Shown piece by piece: positions 49,951-60,928 of a stretch of DNA of 64,000 bases; positions within the stretch are counted from its first letter, which is position 1, and each line of letters starts with the position of its first letter. Made by a program: the position numbers and the translations under genes. The notes beneath the pieces were generated by a model. It was given only the letters and a program-made list of their open reading frames with translations. It ran no database searches and was not told where the DNA came from. The DNA is from Actinomycetospora lemnae (GTDB lineage Bacteria; Actinomycetota; Actinomycetes; Mycobacteriales; Pseudonocardiaceae). The DNA lies in NCBI RefSeq assembly GCF_028737315.1, contig NZ_JAQZAO010000012.1, positions 1-64,000 on the forward strand. Direction: 5' to 3'.

Positions 49951-49982
49951 GGCCGAGCGCGCCCCTGACGGCGCGCTCGGCC
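49951..49982. terminator. Perfect 13-bp stem-loop, bidirectional terminator
   Basis: GGCCGAGCGCGCC (49951-49963), loop CCTGAC, exact complement 49970-49982. Between the MFS remnant and the convergent cold-shock gene. Confidence 0.8.
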
Positions 49983-50005
49983 AGGTCACCCGGTCGAGGG
50001 GGTGA

Positions 50006-50209
50006 TCAGAGCGCGCGGACCGAGTCGGCCTGCGGGCCCTTCTGGCCCTGGCTCCACTCGAAGCTGACCCGCTGGTTCTCCTCGAGGGACTTGAAGCCAC
50101 CACCCTCGATGGCCGAGTAGTGGACGAAGACGTCCTTCGCCCCGTCATCGGGGGCGATGAAGCCGAACCCCTTCTCGGAGTTGAACCACTTGACCGTGCC
50201 TTCGGACAT
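50006..50209 (-). CDS. Cold-shock protein (CspA family)
   Basis: 67 residues, full-length CSD. '[20 protein letters not shown]' contains RNP1 (KGFGFI), and '[20 protein letters not shown]' contains RNP2 (VFVHY). It binds single-stranded RNA/DNA as an RNA chaperone. The 180 bp between its ATG and the nitrile-hydratase-like gene are non-coding and comparatively rich in A/T, as expected for the long regulatory leader of csp mRNAs. GAGG lies a few bases before the ATG. Confidence 0.95.
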   Translation of the reverse strand: MSEGTVKWFNSEKGFGFIAPDDGAKDVFVHYSAIEGGGFKSLEENQRVSFEWSQGQKGPQADSVRAL

Positions 50210-50388
50210 GCATCCTCTTTCGTTCGTGGCCGGACGACGGGATGTCGCCGGCAGGTGATTGCCCGACGGCACGCACCGAAGAGAGATCGTCTGTGCGAGC
50301 GGAGTCGAAATCGACCAATCCACGGAGCTCGAGCACAGAGGACAAGAAGAAGGCAACTGCACTCACCGTAGCACCCGACCGCGAGTGC

Positions 50389-50979
50389 TCAGACCGCCGC
50401 CGTCCCGATCAGCCCCTTGCGCGTGACGAGCCCGGCGAGCTCGGCCTCGGTGAGGTCGTCGGTGCCCTCGGGGCGGCGCGGCAGCACGAGGTAGCGCGAC
50501 TCCGCGCTGGCGTCCCACACCGTGATCCGCGTCGACGCCGGCAGCTCGAGCCCCAGCTCGCCCAGCACCCCGCGCGGGTCACGGACCACCCGCGAGCGGT
50601 ACGCCTCGCTCTTGTACCAGCTCGGCGAGGGCCCGAGGAGCGCGATCGGGTAGCAGGAGCACAGCGTGCAGACGACGACGTGGTGCTCGTCGGCGTCGTT
50701 CGCGACCACGATCAGCTCCTGCTCCTGGAGCGCGCCGCCCATCGAGAACCCGAGCTCGCCGATCGCCGCGCTCGCGTCGGCGAGCAGCCGGGCGCGGAAG
50801 TCCGGGTCGATCCAGGCCCGCGCGACGATCGCCGCGCCGTGCGCCGGGGAGCCGCCGGCGGCGAAGGCGTCGAGACGCTCGTCGATCTCGCCCGGTGCGA
50901 GCCAGCCCCGCTCCTCCAGCACGGCCTCCAGGTGCCGCACCTGCGCCGCGAGCGGCGCGTCGTCGTGGGTGGTGCTCAC
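50389..50979 (-). CDS. Nitrile hydratase / thiocyanate hydrolase-like metal subunit (alpha type)
   Basis: 196 residues. The metal site is 'VVCTLCSCYPIALLGPSPSW' with the cobalt-type Cys-Thr-Leu-Cys-Ser-Cys motif, then 'YKSEAYRSRVVRDPRGVLGE' and 'ITVWDASAESRYLVLPRRPE', all conserved in NHase alpha. The cysteines become sulfinic/sulfenic ligands of Co(III). Third gene of an operon; its GTG overlaps the previous stop by 4 bp. Together with the two half-beta subunits this gives the three-subunit form known from thiocyanate hydrolase and toyocamycin nitrile hydratase. Confidence 0.88.
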   Translation of the reverse strand: MSTTHDDAPLAAQVRHLEAVLEERGWLAPGEIDERLDAFAAGGSPAHGAAIVARAWIDPDFRARLLADASAAIGELGFSMGGALQEQELIVVANDADEHHVVVCTLCSCYPIALLGPSPSWYKSEAYRSRVVRDPRGVLGELGLELPASTRITVWDASAESRYLVLPRRPEGTDDLTEAELAGLVTRKGLIGTAAV

Positions 50980-51272
50980 CGGCTGCTCCTCTCCTCGTCC
51001 GGTTCGAGGTAGTCCTCCCAGAGCTCGACGACCACCGCGTGGTCGCCCTCGCCGAACAGGTCGCGGGCGGCGAAGCGCACGTGGTGGACCGCCCGCGGCG
51101 CCGAGGGGAGGCCGCGGGCGCGCTCGTCGGCGAGCGGGTGGTGCCCGGCGGTCGAGACGATCACTCCGCGCGCCCCGCGGGCGTAGCGGGGCAGGCGGGT
51201 GTGGCCGGGCGGGTCGGTGATGCGGGTGCGCACGGGATCCCCCGGGGCGAAGCGGTCGGGGTGGTCAGGCAC
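50976..51272 (-). CDS. Nitrile hydratase beta-subunit C-terminal-domain protein
   Basis: 98 residues. 'DRFAPGDPVRTRITDPPGHT' with 'RLPRYARGARGVIVSTAGHH' and 'AVHHVRFAARDLFGEGDHAV' leading to 'VVELWEDYLEP' is the SH3-like C-terminal half of NHase beta (PxGHTRxPxYxRGxxGxI). The N-terminal half is encoded by the gene before it, so this subunit is naturally split, as in thiocyanate hydrolase. GTG 51272 overlaps the upstream gene by 8 bp and its stop overlaps the alpha gene by 4 bp. Confidence 0.87.
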   Translation of the reverse strand: MPDHPDRFAPGDPVRTRITDPPGHTRLPRYARGARGVIVSTAGHHPLADERARGLPSAPRAVHHVRFAARDLFGEGDHAVVVELWEDYLEPDEERSSR

Positions 51273-51549
51273 CGGCGAGCTCCGCCGGGGTCACGACGCC
51301 CTTCTCCGCGAGCAGCGTGGTGATCGCCCGCAGCCACTTCTCGTAGTACGACGCGGCGAGGTACTGGTCGGGCGGGATGCGCTCGATCGCGTCACGGAAC
51401 TCGTCGAGGTTGTAGACGCCCCGGCGGATCATCGCCGCGTTGAGCGCGACGACGTGCGCCTCCCAGTCGGCGTGGAACGCGGGCTCGTCCGGCTCCTCGA
51501 CGATCGGCGGGAACCCGACCATCCCGCCCACGTCGTTGATGCGGCTCAC
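51265..51549 (-). CDS. Nitrile hydratase beta-subunit N-terminal-domain protein
   Basis: 94 residues. 'MSRINDVGGMVGFPPIVEEP' carries the MxGxxDxGGMxGFGP-like beta start, and 'AFHADWEAHVVALNAAMIRR' with 'YYEKWLRAITTLLAEKGVVT' gives the helices of the NHase beta N-terminal half. Related small proteins also act as cobalt-insertion chaperones for NHase, so it might serve as subunit, chaperone or both. No separate activator gene is seen. GTG 51549 is divergent from the acyl-CoA ligase gene. Confidence 0.83.
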   Translation of the reverse strand: MSRINDVGGMVGFPPIVEEPDEPAFHADWEAHVVALNAAMIRRGVYNLDEFRDAIERIPPDQYLAASYYEKWLRAITTLLAEKGVVTPAELAGA

Positions 51550-51636
51550 GGGACAGTCCTACCGCGCCGGCGCCGTCCTTGACACCGCCTCCCGCCGGGA
51601 CCTACCTCTGGACCGACCACGGGGCGAGGAGCGCGC

Positions 51637-53208
51637 ATGGCGACGGAGCCGATCACCGGCCGAGGCATGACCCTCAGCGACATCCTGGCCCGCTGGGCCC
51701 GGGTCACGCCCGACGCGGAGGTCCTCGTCGACGCCGGCACGGGGGTGCGGCGGACCTACGCCCAGTCGGACGACCGGATCACGCGCCTGGCGAACACGCT
51801 GGTCGCCGAGGGCGTCGAGCCGGGCGACCGGGTCGCGGTCCTGGGGCTCAACAGCGCCGACCTGCTCGAGTCCTACATCGCCGTCCTGCGCGCCGGGGCG
51901 ATCTGCGTGCCGGTGAACTTCCGGCTCGTCGCCGCCGAGGTCGCCTACGCGCTGCGCGACTCGGGCGCCGTCGTCGCGATCGCCGACGTCGTCACCGCCG
52001 GGGCCCTGCGCGACGCCCGCGCCGACGCCCCCGACGTCCGCCGGACGATCACCATCGGCGACGACCTCGAGGACGTCCTCGCCGCCGCCGACCCCACCTA
52101 CCGCGAGCTCGCCGTCCCGGACGAGGCCACCGCGTTCATCATGTACACCTCGGGGACCACCGGCGCCCCGAAGGGCGCGATGCTCACCCACCGCAACCTG
52201 TACCTGCACGCCTTCTCGACCACCATGCACCTCGGCGGGCCCGGCGGCCCCGGCGTCTGGCTCTCGGGCACGCCGCTGTTCCACATCGCGGGCGTCGCGG
52301 GCTTCCTGCCGACGCTCTTCGCGGGCGGCACCACGGTCATCCCGCCGTCGACCGGCTTCGACCCCGACGCCGTGCTCGATGTCCTCGAGCGCGAGCGGGT
52401 CACGGCGTGCTTCTTCGTCCCGGCGCAGTGGGCGGCGCTCTGCGAGCGGGTGGCCGCGCAGGACCGCGACCTCTCGGCGCTGCGCAAGGCGGCGTGGGGC
52501 GCGGCGCCGGCGTCGACCGCCCTGCTCCGCACGATGATCGCGACCTTCCCGGACGCCGACATCGTCACCTCGTTCGGCCAGACCGAGTGCAGCCCGGTCA
52601 CCACGACGCTGCGCGGCGAGGACGCCGTCCGGAAGATCGGCTCGGTGGGCACCCCGATGATCAACGTGGAGTGCCGGGTGGTGGACGACGAGATGCGCGA
52701 CGTCGCGCCGGGCGAGGTCGGGGAGATCGTCTACCGCGGCCCGCTGGTGATGTCGGGCTACTGGGACAAGCCCGAGCAGACCGCCGAGGCGTTCCGCGGC
52801 GGCTGGTTCCACTCGGGCGACCTGGTCCGCCAGGACACCGACGGCTACTACTACGTGGTCGACCGCAAGAAGGACATGATCATCTCGGGCGGCGAGAACA
52901 TCTACTGCGCCGAGGTCGAGAACGTCCTCGCCGGCCACCCGCAGGTCGCCGACGTCGCCCTCATCGGGGTCGCCGACGACAAGTGGGGCGAGACACCGCT
53001 CGCGGTGATCGTGCCGACGAAGCCCGACGACCCGCCCGCCCCCGGGTCGATCGACGAGCACTGCCGCGCCCAGCTCGCGCGCTACAAGCGCCCCCGGCGC
53101 ATCGCGGTGGTCGACGCCCTGCCGCGCAACGCCACCGGCAAGGTCCAGAAAGCGGTGCTGCGCGAGCGGGCGCAGGCGGGCGCGCTGACCTCGGAGACCG
53201 TCTCCTGA
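51637..53208 (+). CDS. FadD-type long-chain acyl-CoA ligase (AMP-binding)
   Basis: 523 residues, ANL superfamily. A3 'AFIMYTSGTTGAPKGAMLTH', A5 'DIVTSFGQTECSPV', A7-A8 'WFHSGDLVRQDTDGYYYVVD' followed by 'RKKDMIISGGENIYCAEVEN', and A10 'ARYKRPRRIAVVDALPRNAT' with the catalytic Lys in GKVQKA. It activates a carboxylic acid with ATP and CoA in the cytoplasm; chain length is unknown. ATG 51637 follows a GAGGAG site. Divergent from the nitrile-hydratase-like operon: an acid released from a nitrile or amide could be its substrate (inference). Confidence 0.92.
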   Translation: MATEPITGRGMTLSDILARWARVTPDAEVLVDAGTGVRRTYAQSDDRITRLANTLVAEGVEPGDRVAVLGLNSADLLESYIAVLRAGAICVPVNFRLVAAEVAYALRDSGAVVAIADVVTAGALRDARADAPDVRRTITIGDDLEDVLAAADPTYRELAVPDEATAFIMYTSGTTGAPKGAMLTHRNLYLHAFSTTMHLGGPGGPGVWLSGTPLFHIAGVAGFLPTLFAGGTTVIPPSTGFDPDAVLDVLERERVTACFFVPAQWAALCERVAAQDRDLSALRKAAWGAAPASTALLRTMIATFPDADIVTSFGQTECSPVTTTLRGEDAVRKIGSVGTPMINVECRVVDDEMRDVAPGEVGEIVYRGPLVMSGYWDKPEQTAEAFRGGWFHSGDLVRQDTDGYYYVVDRKKDMIISGGENIYCAEVENVLAGHPQVADVALIGVADDKWGETPLAVIVPTKPDDPPAPGSIDEHCRAQLARYKRPRRIAVVDALPRNATGKVQKAVLRERAQAGALTSETVS

Positions 53209-53212
53209 GACG

Positions 53213-53920
53213 TCAGTCGGGCTTCCCGCCCGCCTCGCCGACCAGCCAGCGGGCGACGTCCACGAGCTTGATGTTCGTGTCCTGCGAGCTGCGCACCAGG
53301 CGCTGGAACGCCTCGTCGTCGCTCAGGCCGAAGCGCTCCATGAGGATGCCCTTGGCGGTGCCGATGACGTCGCGCGAGCTCACGGCCCTGTCGAGCTGGG
53401 CGGCCCGCTGGGCGCCGCGCAGGGCGAGGCCCGCCTGGTTCGCGAACAGCGCGCCGAGGACGCGGTCGTCCTCGCCGAAGGCGTGGGTACGGCGGCTGAA
53501 GAGGTTCAGCGACGCCGCCCGCTTGTTCTCGCTGTAGAGCTGGAACGACAGCGAGCTGTGGACCCCGTGGTCGAGGGCGCGACGCACGAAGTGCGGCCAG
53601 CGGTCCTCGTGCTCGGCGAAGTCCTGGACGAGCACGATCTCCTCGTCGTAGATCGACTCCACGCACGGGCCCTCGCCGGTGTCGGCCTGCACCTGGTCGA
53701 GCTCGTTGACCACCTCGTCGGTGGTCGCCGGCGAGACGATCTTCCCCCGGCCCTCGAGCAGCAGCACCCCGGCCATGTCGGTGGCGGGCGAGGTGTCCAC
53801 GGCCGCGGCGAGGATCAGGGCGAGGGTGTCCTCGACGCTCGTCGCGGCGCCCATCTGTCGCCCCGAGGTCAGGAGATCACGCAGACGTGCGTCGTCCTCG
53901 GCGAACACCGTCGGGGTCAC
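53213..53920 (-). CDS. GAF-ANTAR transcription antitermination regulator
   Basis: 235 residues. GAF domain about 20-165 ('SPATDMAGVLLLEGRGKIVS', 'EGPCVESIYDEEIVLVQDFA', 'GVHSSLSFQLYSENKRAASL'), ANTAR helices about 175-225 ('SRDVIGTAKGILMERFGLSD', 'DEAFQRLVRSSQDTNIKLVD'). ANTAR proteins bind paired RNA hairpins in leader regions and prevent termination. GTG 53920 is preferred because GAGAGG precedes it; a longer reading to 53977 is basic and unlike the family. No kinase or obvious target is adjacent. Ends 4 bp from the convergent FadD gene. Confidence 0.87.
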   Translation of the reverse strand: MTPTVFAEDDARLRDLLTSGRQMGAATSVEDTLALILAAAVDTSPATDMAGVLLLEGRGKIVSPATTDEVVNELDQVQADTGEGPCVESIYDEEIVLVQDFAEHEDRWPHFVRRALDHGVHSSLSFQLYSENKRAASLNLFSRRTHAFGEDDRVLGALFANQAGLALRGAQRAAQLDRAVSSRDVIGTAKGILMERFGLSDDEAFQRLVRSSQDTNIKLVDVARWLVGEAGGKPD

Positions 53921-54029
53921 CCGCCTCTCGTCGGCCTGGGGCGCAGGCCTCGACGGAGGCCTCCACCGGGCCTCCACGGACCGGCCGACCCTAACGTCCG
54001 GCCGGACCCCGCGCCGACAGCGGCCCGGC

Positions 54030-55561
54030 TCAGACCTGCGCCCAGGTCGGATCCCGCAGGAGCTCGACCGCGACGTCGACGTCGTCGGTCAGCGGGCGGT
54101 CCTCCGTGCGCGGGTCGAGGACCTCCTCGGCGCGGGCCAGCGCCTCCTCCACCGGGACGGGCCCGCCGGTCGCCGCGCTCGCCGTCGGCAGCCCCGCGCG
54201 GCGCCGCAGGCGCAGGGCCCGTACCGCCGCCACGAGCTCGCACGCCAGCACCCGGGTGTAGGCCGTCGCCACCTCGGCGGTGGCCCGGGCGGCCTGGGTC
54301 GAGAAGCTCGCGTGGTCCTCCAGCCCGCGGGACACGACCGCGCTCCCCAGGGTCACCGGCAGCGCGGCCTGGCGGAGCGCCGCGAGGGCGTCGTGGCTCA
54401 TGTACTCGAGGATCATCACCCCGGAACTGCCGGGCGGACCGTCGGCGAGGAACGCCCGCAGGCCGGTCTGCTCGGGCTCGACGAGGTCGCCGAGGCGGGC
54501 CGCGGAGAGCTCGGCGACACCGTGCACGCAGGCCCGCACGTGGTCGAGCGCGCCCGCCACGTAGGCGGTGTGGAAGTGCGCGTGGTGGTAGGCGTCGTCC
54601 TCGGCGACGGCGATCATGGGGTTCTCCGCCCCGGCGTTGACCTCGACGTCGAGCACCCCGTGCAGCGTCGTCAGCGCGTCGATGGCCGGCCCGTTGACCT
54701 GCGGGAACGCGCGCAGCCCGAACGGGTCCTGGATGCGCCGGCCGCGCGGCGGGGTGCGCTCCATGCCGAGCAGGTGGCGCATCCGCTGCGCGCAGCGCAC
54801 CTGGCCGGGGTGCGGGCGGGCGCGGTGCACGGGGTCGGCGTACGCCTCGGGGCTGCCGTCGAGCGCGAGGTAGGACAGCGCCGCCACGGCGTGGCTCGAC
54901 GCGACCACGACGTCGAGCGTGCCCGCCGCGAGCGCCGCCTCGGCGAGGGTGACCGCGTTGCTCGAGACGAACGCCAGCGCGTCGCCGGCGTCGACGGGGA
55001 CCGGGCCGTGCCGCGGCGGGGCCGTCTCCCACGCGCCCTCCCCCGCGAGCGCCAGCGCGATCTGCGCCAGCGGCGCGAGGTCGCCGGTCCCGATCGCGCC
55101 GAGACGGTGCACGACGGGCCGCGCGTCGGCCGCGACCGCGTCGCCCAGCGCGCGCACGAGCGCCGGCGACACCCCGGAGCGCCCCGCGAGGAGCTGGTTG
55201 AGCCGGACCAGCAGCGCCGCCCGCACGAGCTCGGCGTCGAGCCCTCCCCCGCGCCGCCCGAGTGGCTGCGCAGCAGGCGCAGGCCGTGACCGGTGGGGTC
55301 GTCGGCGACGGCGGTCTCGTCGCGGTTCGCCCCGACACCGGTGGTGCGCCCGTACACGGCGCGGCGGGTGCTGAGGTCCGCCCCCAGCCGGGCGGCGCGC
55401 TCCACGCGGGCGAGCGCGCCGCGGTCGAGGTGCAGGTCGACCGGACCCGGGGTCCGCGCGGTCGCCGCGACGGCGCGGGCGGTGAGCGACGCGCCGCCGA
55501 GCCGGAGCGGCGGGCGACCCGCCGGCGGCAGGTCCGGCCGGACCGGGCTGTCGGTGCTCAC
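54030..55561 (-). pseudogene. hutH: Histidine ammonia-lyase (hutH), broken by one missing base and with an altered MIO triad
   Basis: Frame 1 from GTG 55561: 'LSTRRAVYGRTTGVGANRDE' (Tyr of YGxxTGFG) to HGLRLLRSHSGG. Frame 2 from about 55250 on: 'LDAELVRAALLVRLNQLLAG' through 'IQDPFGLRAFPQVNGPAIDA' and 'VVSRGLEDHASFSTQAARAT' to the C-terminus. The break is in a plus-strand run ccctccccc (55242-55250); one extra G restores 510 residues, the normal length. The triad that forms the MIO electrophile (A/C-S-G before DLAPL) reads G-T-G (AIGTGDLAPL), and the catalytic Tyr of QDxYSxR is Phe. Start overlaps hutI stop (GTGA). Confidence 0.8.
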
Positions 55562-56745
55562 GGACGGACCTCCTCCGGTACCGGGCACGGGGTGACGGGC
55601 ACGCGCCGCCCGGCCCGCCACACCGCCGCGGTCAGCGGCACGCCGGGGCGCTGGGCCAGGTGGACGACGGTCGGCGCGTCGAGCACGTGCAGGTCGGCGC
55701 GGGCGCCCACCCGCAGGTGGCCGACGTCGTCGCGGCGCAGGGCCCGGGCGCCGCCGAGTGTCGCCGCGCGGACGGCCTCGGGCACCGACAGCCCGCACTG
55801 CAGCACGGCGAGGGCCACGCAGAGCGCCATGGACGTGGTGTAGCAGCTCCCGGGGTTGGCGTTGCTGGCCAGCGCGACCGTGGCGCCGGCGTCGACGAGG
55901 CGGCGGGCCGGTGGCGGGGGCTGGCCGGTCGAGAGGTCGCAGGCGGGCAGCAGGGTCGCCACGGTGTCCGACCCGGCGAGGGCCTCGACGTCGTCGTCGG
56001 CCAGGTGCGTGGCGTGGTCGACCGACGCGGCCCCGGCGGCCACGGCGACCGCCACCCCGGGTCCCGGGCCGAGCTGGTTGCCGTGCACGCGCCCGCCGAG
56101 CCCCCGCGCGGCACCCGCGGCGAGGACCCGGGCGGCGGCGTCGCCGTCGAACGCGCCCTCCTCGCAGAACACGTCGATCCACCGGACGTGCCCGGCGACG
56201 GCGTCGAGCATCGGGCCGCAGACGACGTCGAGGTAGTCGGCGGTCGTCGTGCCGGCGGGGGCGAGGTGGGCGCCGAGGAACGTGACCTCGTCGACGCCCG
56301 CGGCCGCGATCCGGGCCGCACGGGCCTCGTCGGCGACCGTGAGCCCGTACCCGGTCTTCGTCTCCAGGCAGGTGGTGCCCTGCCGGGCGGCCTCCGCCAC
56401 GTGGCGGCGCAGCCGGTCGGCGAGGTCGGCGTCGGGCGCGGCCCGGGTCGCGTCGACCGTCGTCCGAATCCCCGCCGCGGCGTAGGGCTGCCCCGCGACC
56501 CGCCGCGCGAACTCCTCGCCCCGGTCCCCGGCGAAGACGAGGTGGGTGTGGCTGTCCACCCAGCCGGGCAGCACCGCGCGGCCGTCGACGTCGACGGCGG
56601 TGTCGGCGACCGGGGCGTCCCGTGCCCGTCCCGTCCAGGCGATCCGCTCGCCCTCGACGACGACGGCGAAGGGACCGGGTCCCGCGGGCCCGTCGGGGTC
56701 GTGGGTGGTGAGCTCGCCGATGCCCGTGACCAGCAGGGACGTCAC
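55558..56745 (-). CDS. hutI: Imidazolonepropionase
   Basis: 395 residues, amidohydrolase superfamily. '[20 protein letters not shown]' has the metal HxH; '[20 protein letters not shown]' and '[20 protein letters not shown]' surround the substrate pocket (E-K-T-G-Y-G); '[20 protein letters not shown]' gives the third metal His, '[17 protein letters not shown]' the fourth, and '[20 protein letters not shown]' (normally D-x-N-P-G) the catalytic region. It opens the imidazolone ring to formiminoglutamate. In operon with hutF (GTGA) and hutH (GTGA). The Asp of SDxNPG appears as SNANPG, a change worth noting. Confidence 0.9.
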   Translation of the reverse strand: MTSLLVTGIGELTTHDPDGPAGPGPFAVVVEGERIAWTGRARDAPVADTAVDVDGRAVLPGWVDSHTHLVFAGDRGEEFARRVAGQPYAAAGIRTTVDATRAAPDADLADRLRRHVAEAARQGTTCLETKTGYGLTVADEARAARIAAAGVDEVTFLGAHLAPAGTTTADYLDVVCGPMLDAVAGHVRWIDVFCEEGAFDGDAAARVLAAGAARGLGGRVHGNQLGPGPGVAVAVAAGAASVDHATHLADDDVEALAGSDTVATLLPACDLSTGQPPPPARRLVDAGATVALASNANPGSCYTTSMALCVALAVLQCGLSVPEAVRAATLGGARALRRDDVGHLRVGARADLHVLDAPTVVHLAQRPGVPLTAAVWRAGRRVPVTPCPVPEEVRP

Positions 56746-58031
56746 GGCGCGTGCACCGCCCGGATCGCGGCGGCCAGGTCCGCGGCGGGTCGCTCGACGA
56801 GCTGGTGGACCCCGTCACGGACGATCACGCGGCCCCCGACGCGGACCTCCCGGACGTCGGCGGCGGTGGCCGCGAGGAGCACCCCGTCCGGGTGCGCGCC
56901 CGCGGTGCGCACGGAGGCGGTGTCGACGGTGACGAGGTCGGCCGGGGCGCCGACGGCGAGGGCGCCCCCGTCCGTGCCGGCGCGCAGGAGGGCGTCGGGG
57001 GCGAAGCGCTCCCGGACGCCGTGCGCCAGGCGCTCGTGCATCTCCAGGGCGCGCATCTCCTCGCAGGGGTCGATCACCGCGTGGCTGTCGCTGCCCAGGC
57101 ACAGCGGCACGCCGGCGGCCGCGAGCGCGCCCGCGGGGCCGATCCCGTCGCCCAGGTCGCGCTCGGTGGTCGGGCAGAGGCACGCCCGGGTCCCGGTGCG
57201 GGCGAGGCGGGCGACGTCGTCGCCGGTCAGGTGGGTGGCGTGGACGGCGGTGGTGGTCGGGGCGAGCACCCCTGCATCGTCGAGCAGGGCCGTGGGGGTC
57301 AGGCCGTGGGCGGCGAGGCACGCGGCGTTCTCGGCGGGCTGCTCGGAGAGGTGGACGTGCAGGGCCCGCTCCCCCGTCCACGCGGCGACGGTCGGCAGGG
57401 CCTCCCGCGGCACCGCGCGCACCGAGTGGATCGCCCCGCCGACGCGCACGCGGTCCCCGTCGTCGAGCTTCGCGACGAGCGACGCCCGCTCCGCCCAGGC
57501 CTCGACGTCGGCGTCGGCGAAGCGGCGCTGCACGCCCTCCGGTGCGCGGTCGAACCCGGCGGCGAGGTAGCAGGTGTCGAGCAGGGTGATCCGCAGCCCG
57601 GCGGCCTGGGCGGCCTCGACGAGGGCGCGGTCCATGGCGACGGGGTCGGCGTACGGGTGGCCGCCCGGCGCGTGGTGCAGGTAGTGGAACTCGGTCAGTG
57701 CGGTGTGGCCGGCGAGCGCCATCTCGACGTAGACGGCGGTGGCGAGGCGGCGGTAGGTGTCGGGGTCGAGCGCGGCGGCGACGCGGTACATGCCCTCGCG
57801 CCAGCTCCAGAACGAGTCGGCCGCCCGCGCGGGCCGGCCGCGCAGGGCGCGGTGGAAGGCGTGCGAGTGCCGGTTGACCAGGCCGGGGAGGGTGAGACCG
57901 GGCAGGACGGTGCCCCGGCGTGGCGCACCGGGTGCGACGCCGACGATCCGGTCGCCGTCCAGCTCCAGGGCGACGGCGTCGACCGGCCCGCCGGGCAGCC
58001 ACGCCTGCTCGCACCACAGGGTCAGCGACAC
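56742..58031 (-). CDS. hutF: Formimidoylglutamate deiminase
   Basis: 429 residues. '[20 protein letters not shown]' supplies the HxH metal pair; '[20 protein letters not shown]' is a hutF signature; '[20 protein letters not shown]' follows; '[20 protein letters not shown]' (third His with HxSEQ), '[20 protein letters not shown]' and '[20 protein letters not shown]' (metal Asp). It converts N-formimidoyl-Glu to N-formyl-Glu plus ammonia, the second route of histidine breakdown. GTG 58031 overlaps the AllC-like gene by 10 bp and has GGAGGT just before it. Confidence 0.92.
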   Translation of the reverse strand: MSLTLWCEQAWLPGGPVDAVALELDGDRIVGVAPGAPRRGTVLPGLTLPGLVNRHSHAFHRALRGRPARAADSFWSWREGMYRVAAALDPDTYRRLATAVYVEMALAGHTALTEFHYLHHAPGGHPYADPVAMDRALVEAAQAAGLRITLLDTCYLAAGFDRAPEGVQRRFADADVEAWAERASLVAKLDDGDRVRVGGAIHSVRAVPREALPTVAAWTGERALHVHLSEQPAENAACLAAHGLTPTALLDDAGVLAPTTTAVHATHLTGDDVARLARTGTRACLCPTTERDLGDGIGPAGALAAAGVPLCLGSDSHAVIDPCEEMRALEMHERLAHGVRERFAPDALLRAGTDGGALAVGAPADLVTVDTASVRTAGAHPDGVLLAATAADVREVRVGGRVIVRDGVHQLVERPAADLAAAIRAVHAP

Positions 58032-59199
58032 AGCACCTCCAGGACGTCGGCGAGGGCCCGCACGCCGGCCTCGACGTCGGCGTCGTCCGCGTGCTCGTCG
58101 GGCGCGTGGCTGACACCGGTGGGGTTGCGGACGTGGAGCATCCCGGCGGGGACGTGCGCGGCGAGGACCCCGGCGTCGTGGCCGGCGGCCGTGGCGAGGC
58201 GTCCCGCACCGGTGACCGCGGCCAGGGTGTCGGCGAGCGCGGCGTCGAGCGTGACCGCGTCCGACACCGACTCGGCGCGGACCTCGACCGTGCACCCCTC
58301 GTCGGCCGCGGCGGCGTACGCGGCGGCGGCGACGTCGTCCACGAGCGTCTGCGGGAGGGGCCCCCGGGCGTCGAGCCAGAGGTCCACCCGGGACGCGACG
58401 ACGTTGGTGCCGCCGGGCACCGCGTGCAGGCGCCCGACCGTCGCGCGGGCCTCGTCGCCGTGGTGCGCCATCGCGGCGCGGGCGGCGAGCACCGTGGCGG
58501 CGGCCGGCAGCATCGGGTCGCGGCGGTCGTCGAGGCGGGTGGTGCCGGCGTGGTCGGCGCGCCCGAGGAACGACAGCCGCCACCGGCCGTGGGCGACGAT
58601 CGTCGACCCGACGGCCAGCGCCTCCCCGCGCGGGGCGAGCGCGCGGCCCTGCTCGACGTGCAGCTCGACGAAGCGGCCGATCAGCGCCAGGCGCTCCGGC
58701 TCGGCGCCGAGCCGTGCGGGGTCCCGGCCCCACTGCGTCAGGGCCTCGGCGAGGCTGACGCCGTCGGGATCGCGCAGGTCGCGGGCGCGGTCGGGGTCGA
58801 GGGCGCCGGTGAGCAGTCGTGACCCGAGGCAGGGCACGCCGAAGCGCCCGCCCTCCTCCTCGGCGAACACGACGACCGCCAGCGGACGCGCCGGGACGAC
58901 CCCGCGGGCGCGGAGCTCGTCCACCGCGCGCAGCGCCGAGACGACCCCGAGCGGCCCGTCGTGGGCGCCGCCGCCCGGGACGGAGTCGAGGTGGCTGCCG
59001 GTGACGACGGCACCCGGCCCCGGCGTGCCCCACCACGCCCACAGGTTGAGGTTCACGTCGGTCTCGACCGCGAGGCCCCGCCGCTCCGCCTGCTCGGTGA
59101 ACCACGCCCGCAGCGTCCACTCGGCGTCGTCGCCGAGGTGGCGGGACCAGCCGCCGCGGCGCGCGTCGCGGCCGATGTCGGCGATGTCGTCCAGGAGCC

Positions 59200-59203
<4 letters not shown>
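58022..59203 (-). CDS. AllC/HyuC-like M20 amidohydrolase, probable N-formylglutamate deformylase
   Basis: 393 residues, M20 peptidase fold. '[20 protein letters not shown]' gives the zinc HxD, '[20 protein letters not shown]' the E-E pair, '[20 protein letters not shown]' the third ligand (H-V-E-Q-G), and '[20 protein letters not shown]' the dimer-domain His. The family hydrolyses allantoate, carbamoyl-amino acids and similar amides. No hutG deformylase occurs in the cluster, and this gene lies inside it (ATGA overlap with hutU, 10-bp overlap with hutF), so release of formate from N-formyl-Glu is the likely role (inference). Confidence 0.85.
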
Positions 59204-60849
<1,646 letters not shown>

Positions 60850-60903
60850 GGGTCCAGTGCAGCGCCCGGACGGGCCGGCCGACAGGGGCGCTGGCGTCCT
60901 GCT

Positions 60904-60919
60904 GTCTCGGATACGAGAC
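60904..60919. promoter_or_regulatory. Perfect 16-bp palindrome, probable IclR operator of the hut operon
   Basis: GTCTCG GATA CGAGAC between hutU (minus, start 60849) and the iclR gene (plus, start 60929). The arms are exactly complementary. It lies directly in front of the iclR start (leaderless-like) and 55 bp from hutU, so it can control both. Confidence 0.65.
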
Positions 60920-60928
60920 TCTGGCCCC

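Noticed and set aside
54671-56818. Long minus-strand frame of about 715 codons
   Set aside because: Antisense-type composition over hutI; only its distal end (from 55561) is the real N-terminus of hutH.
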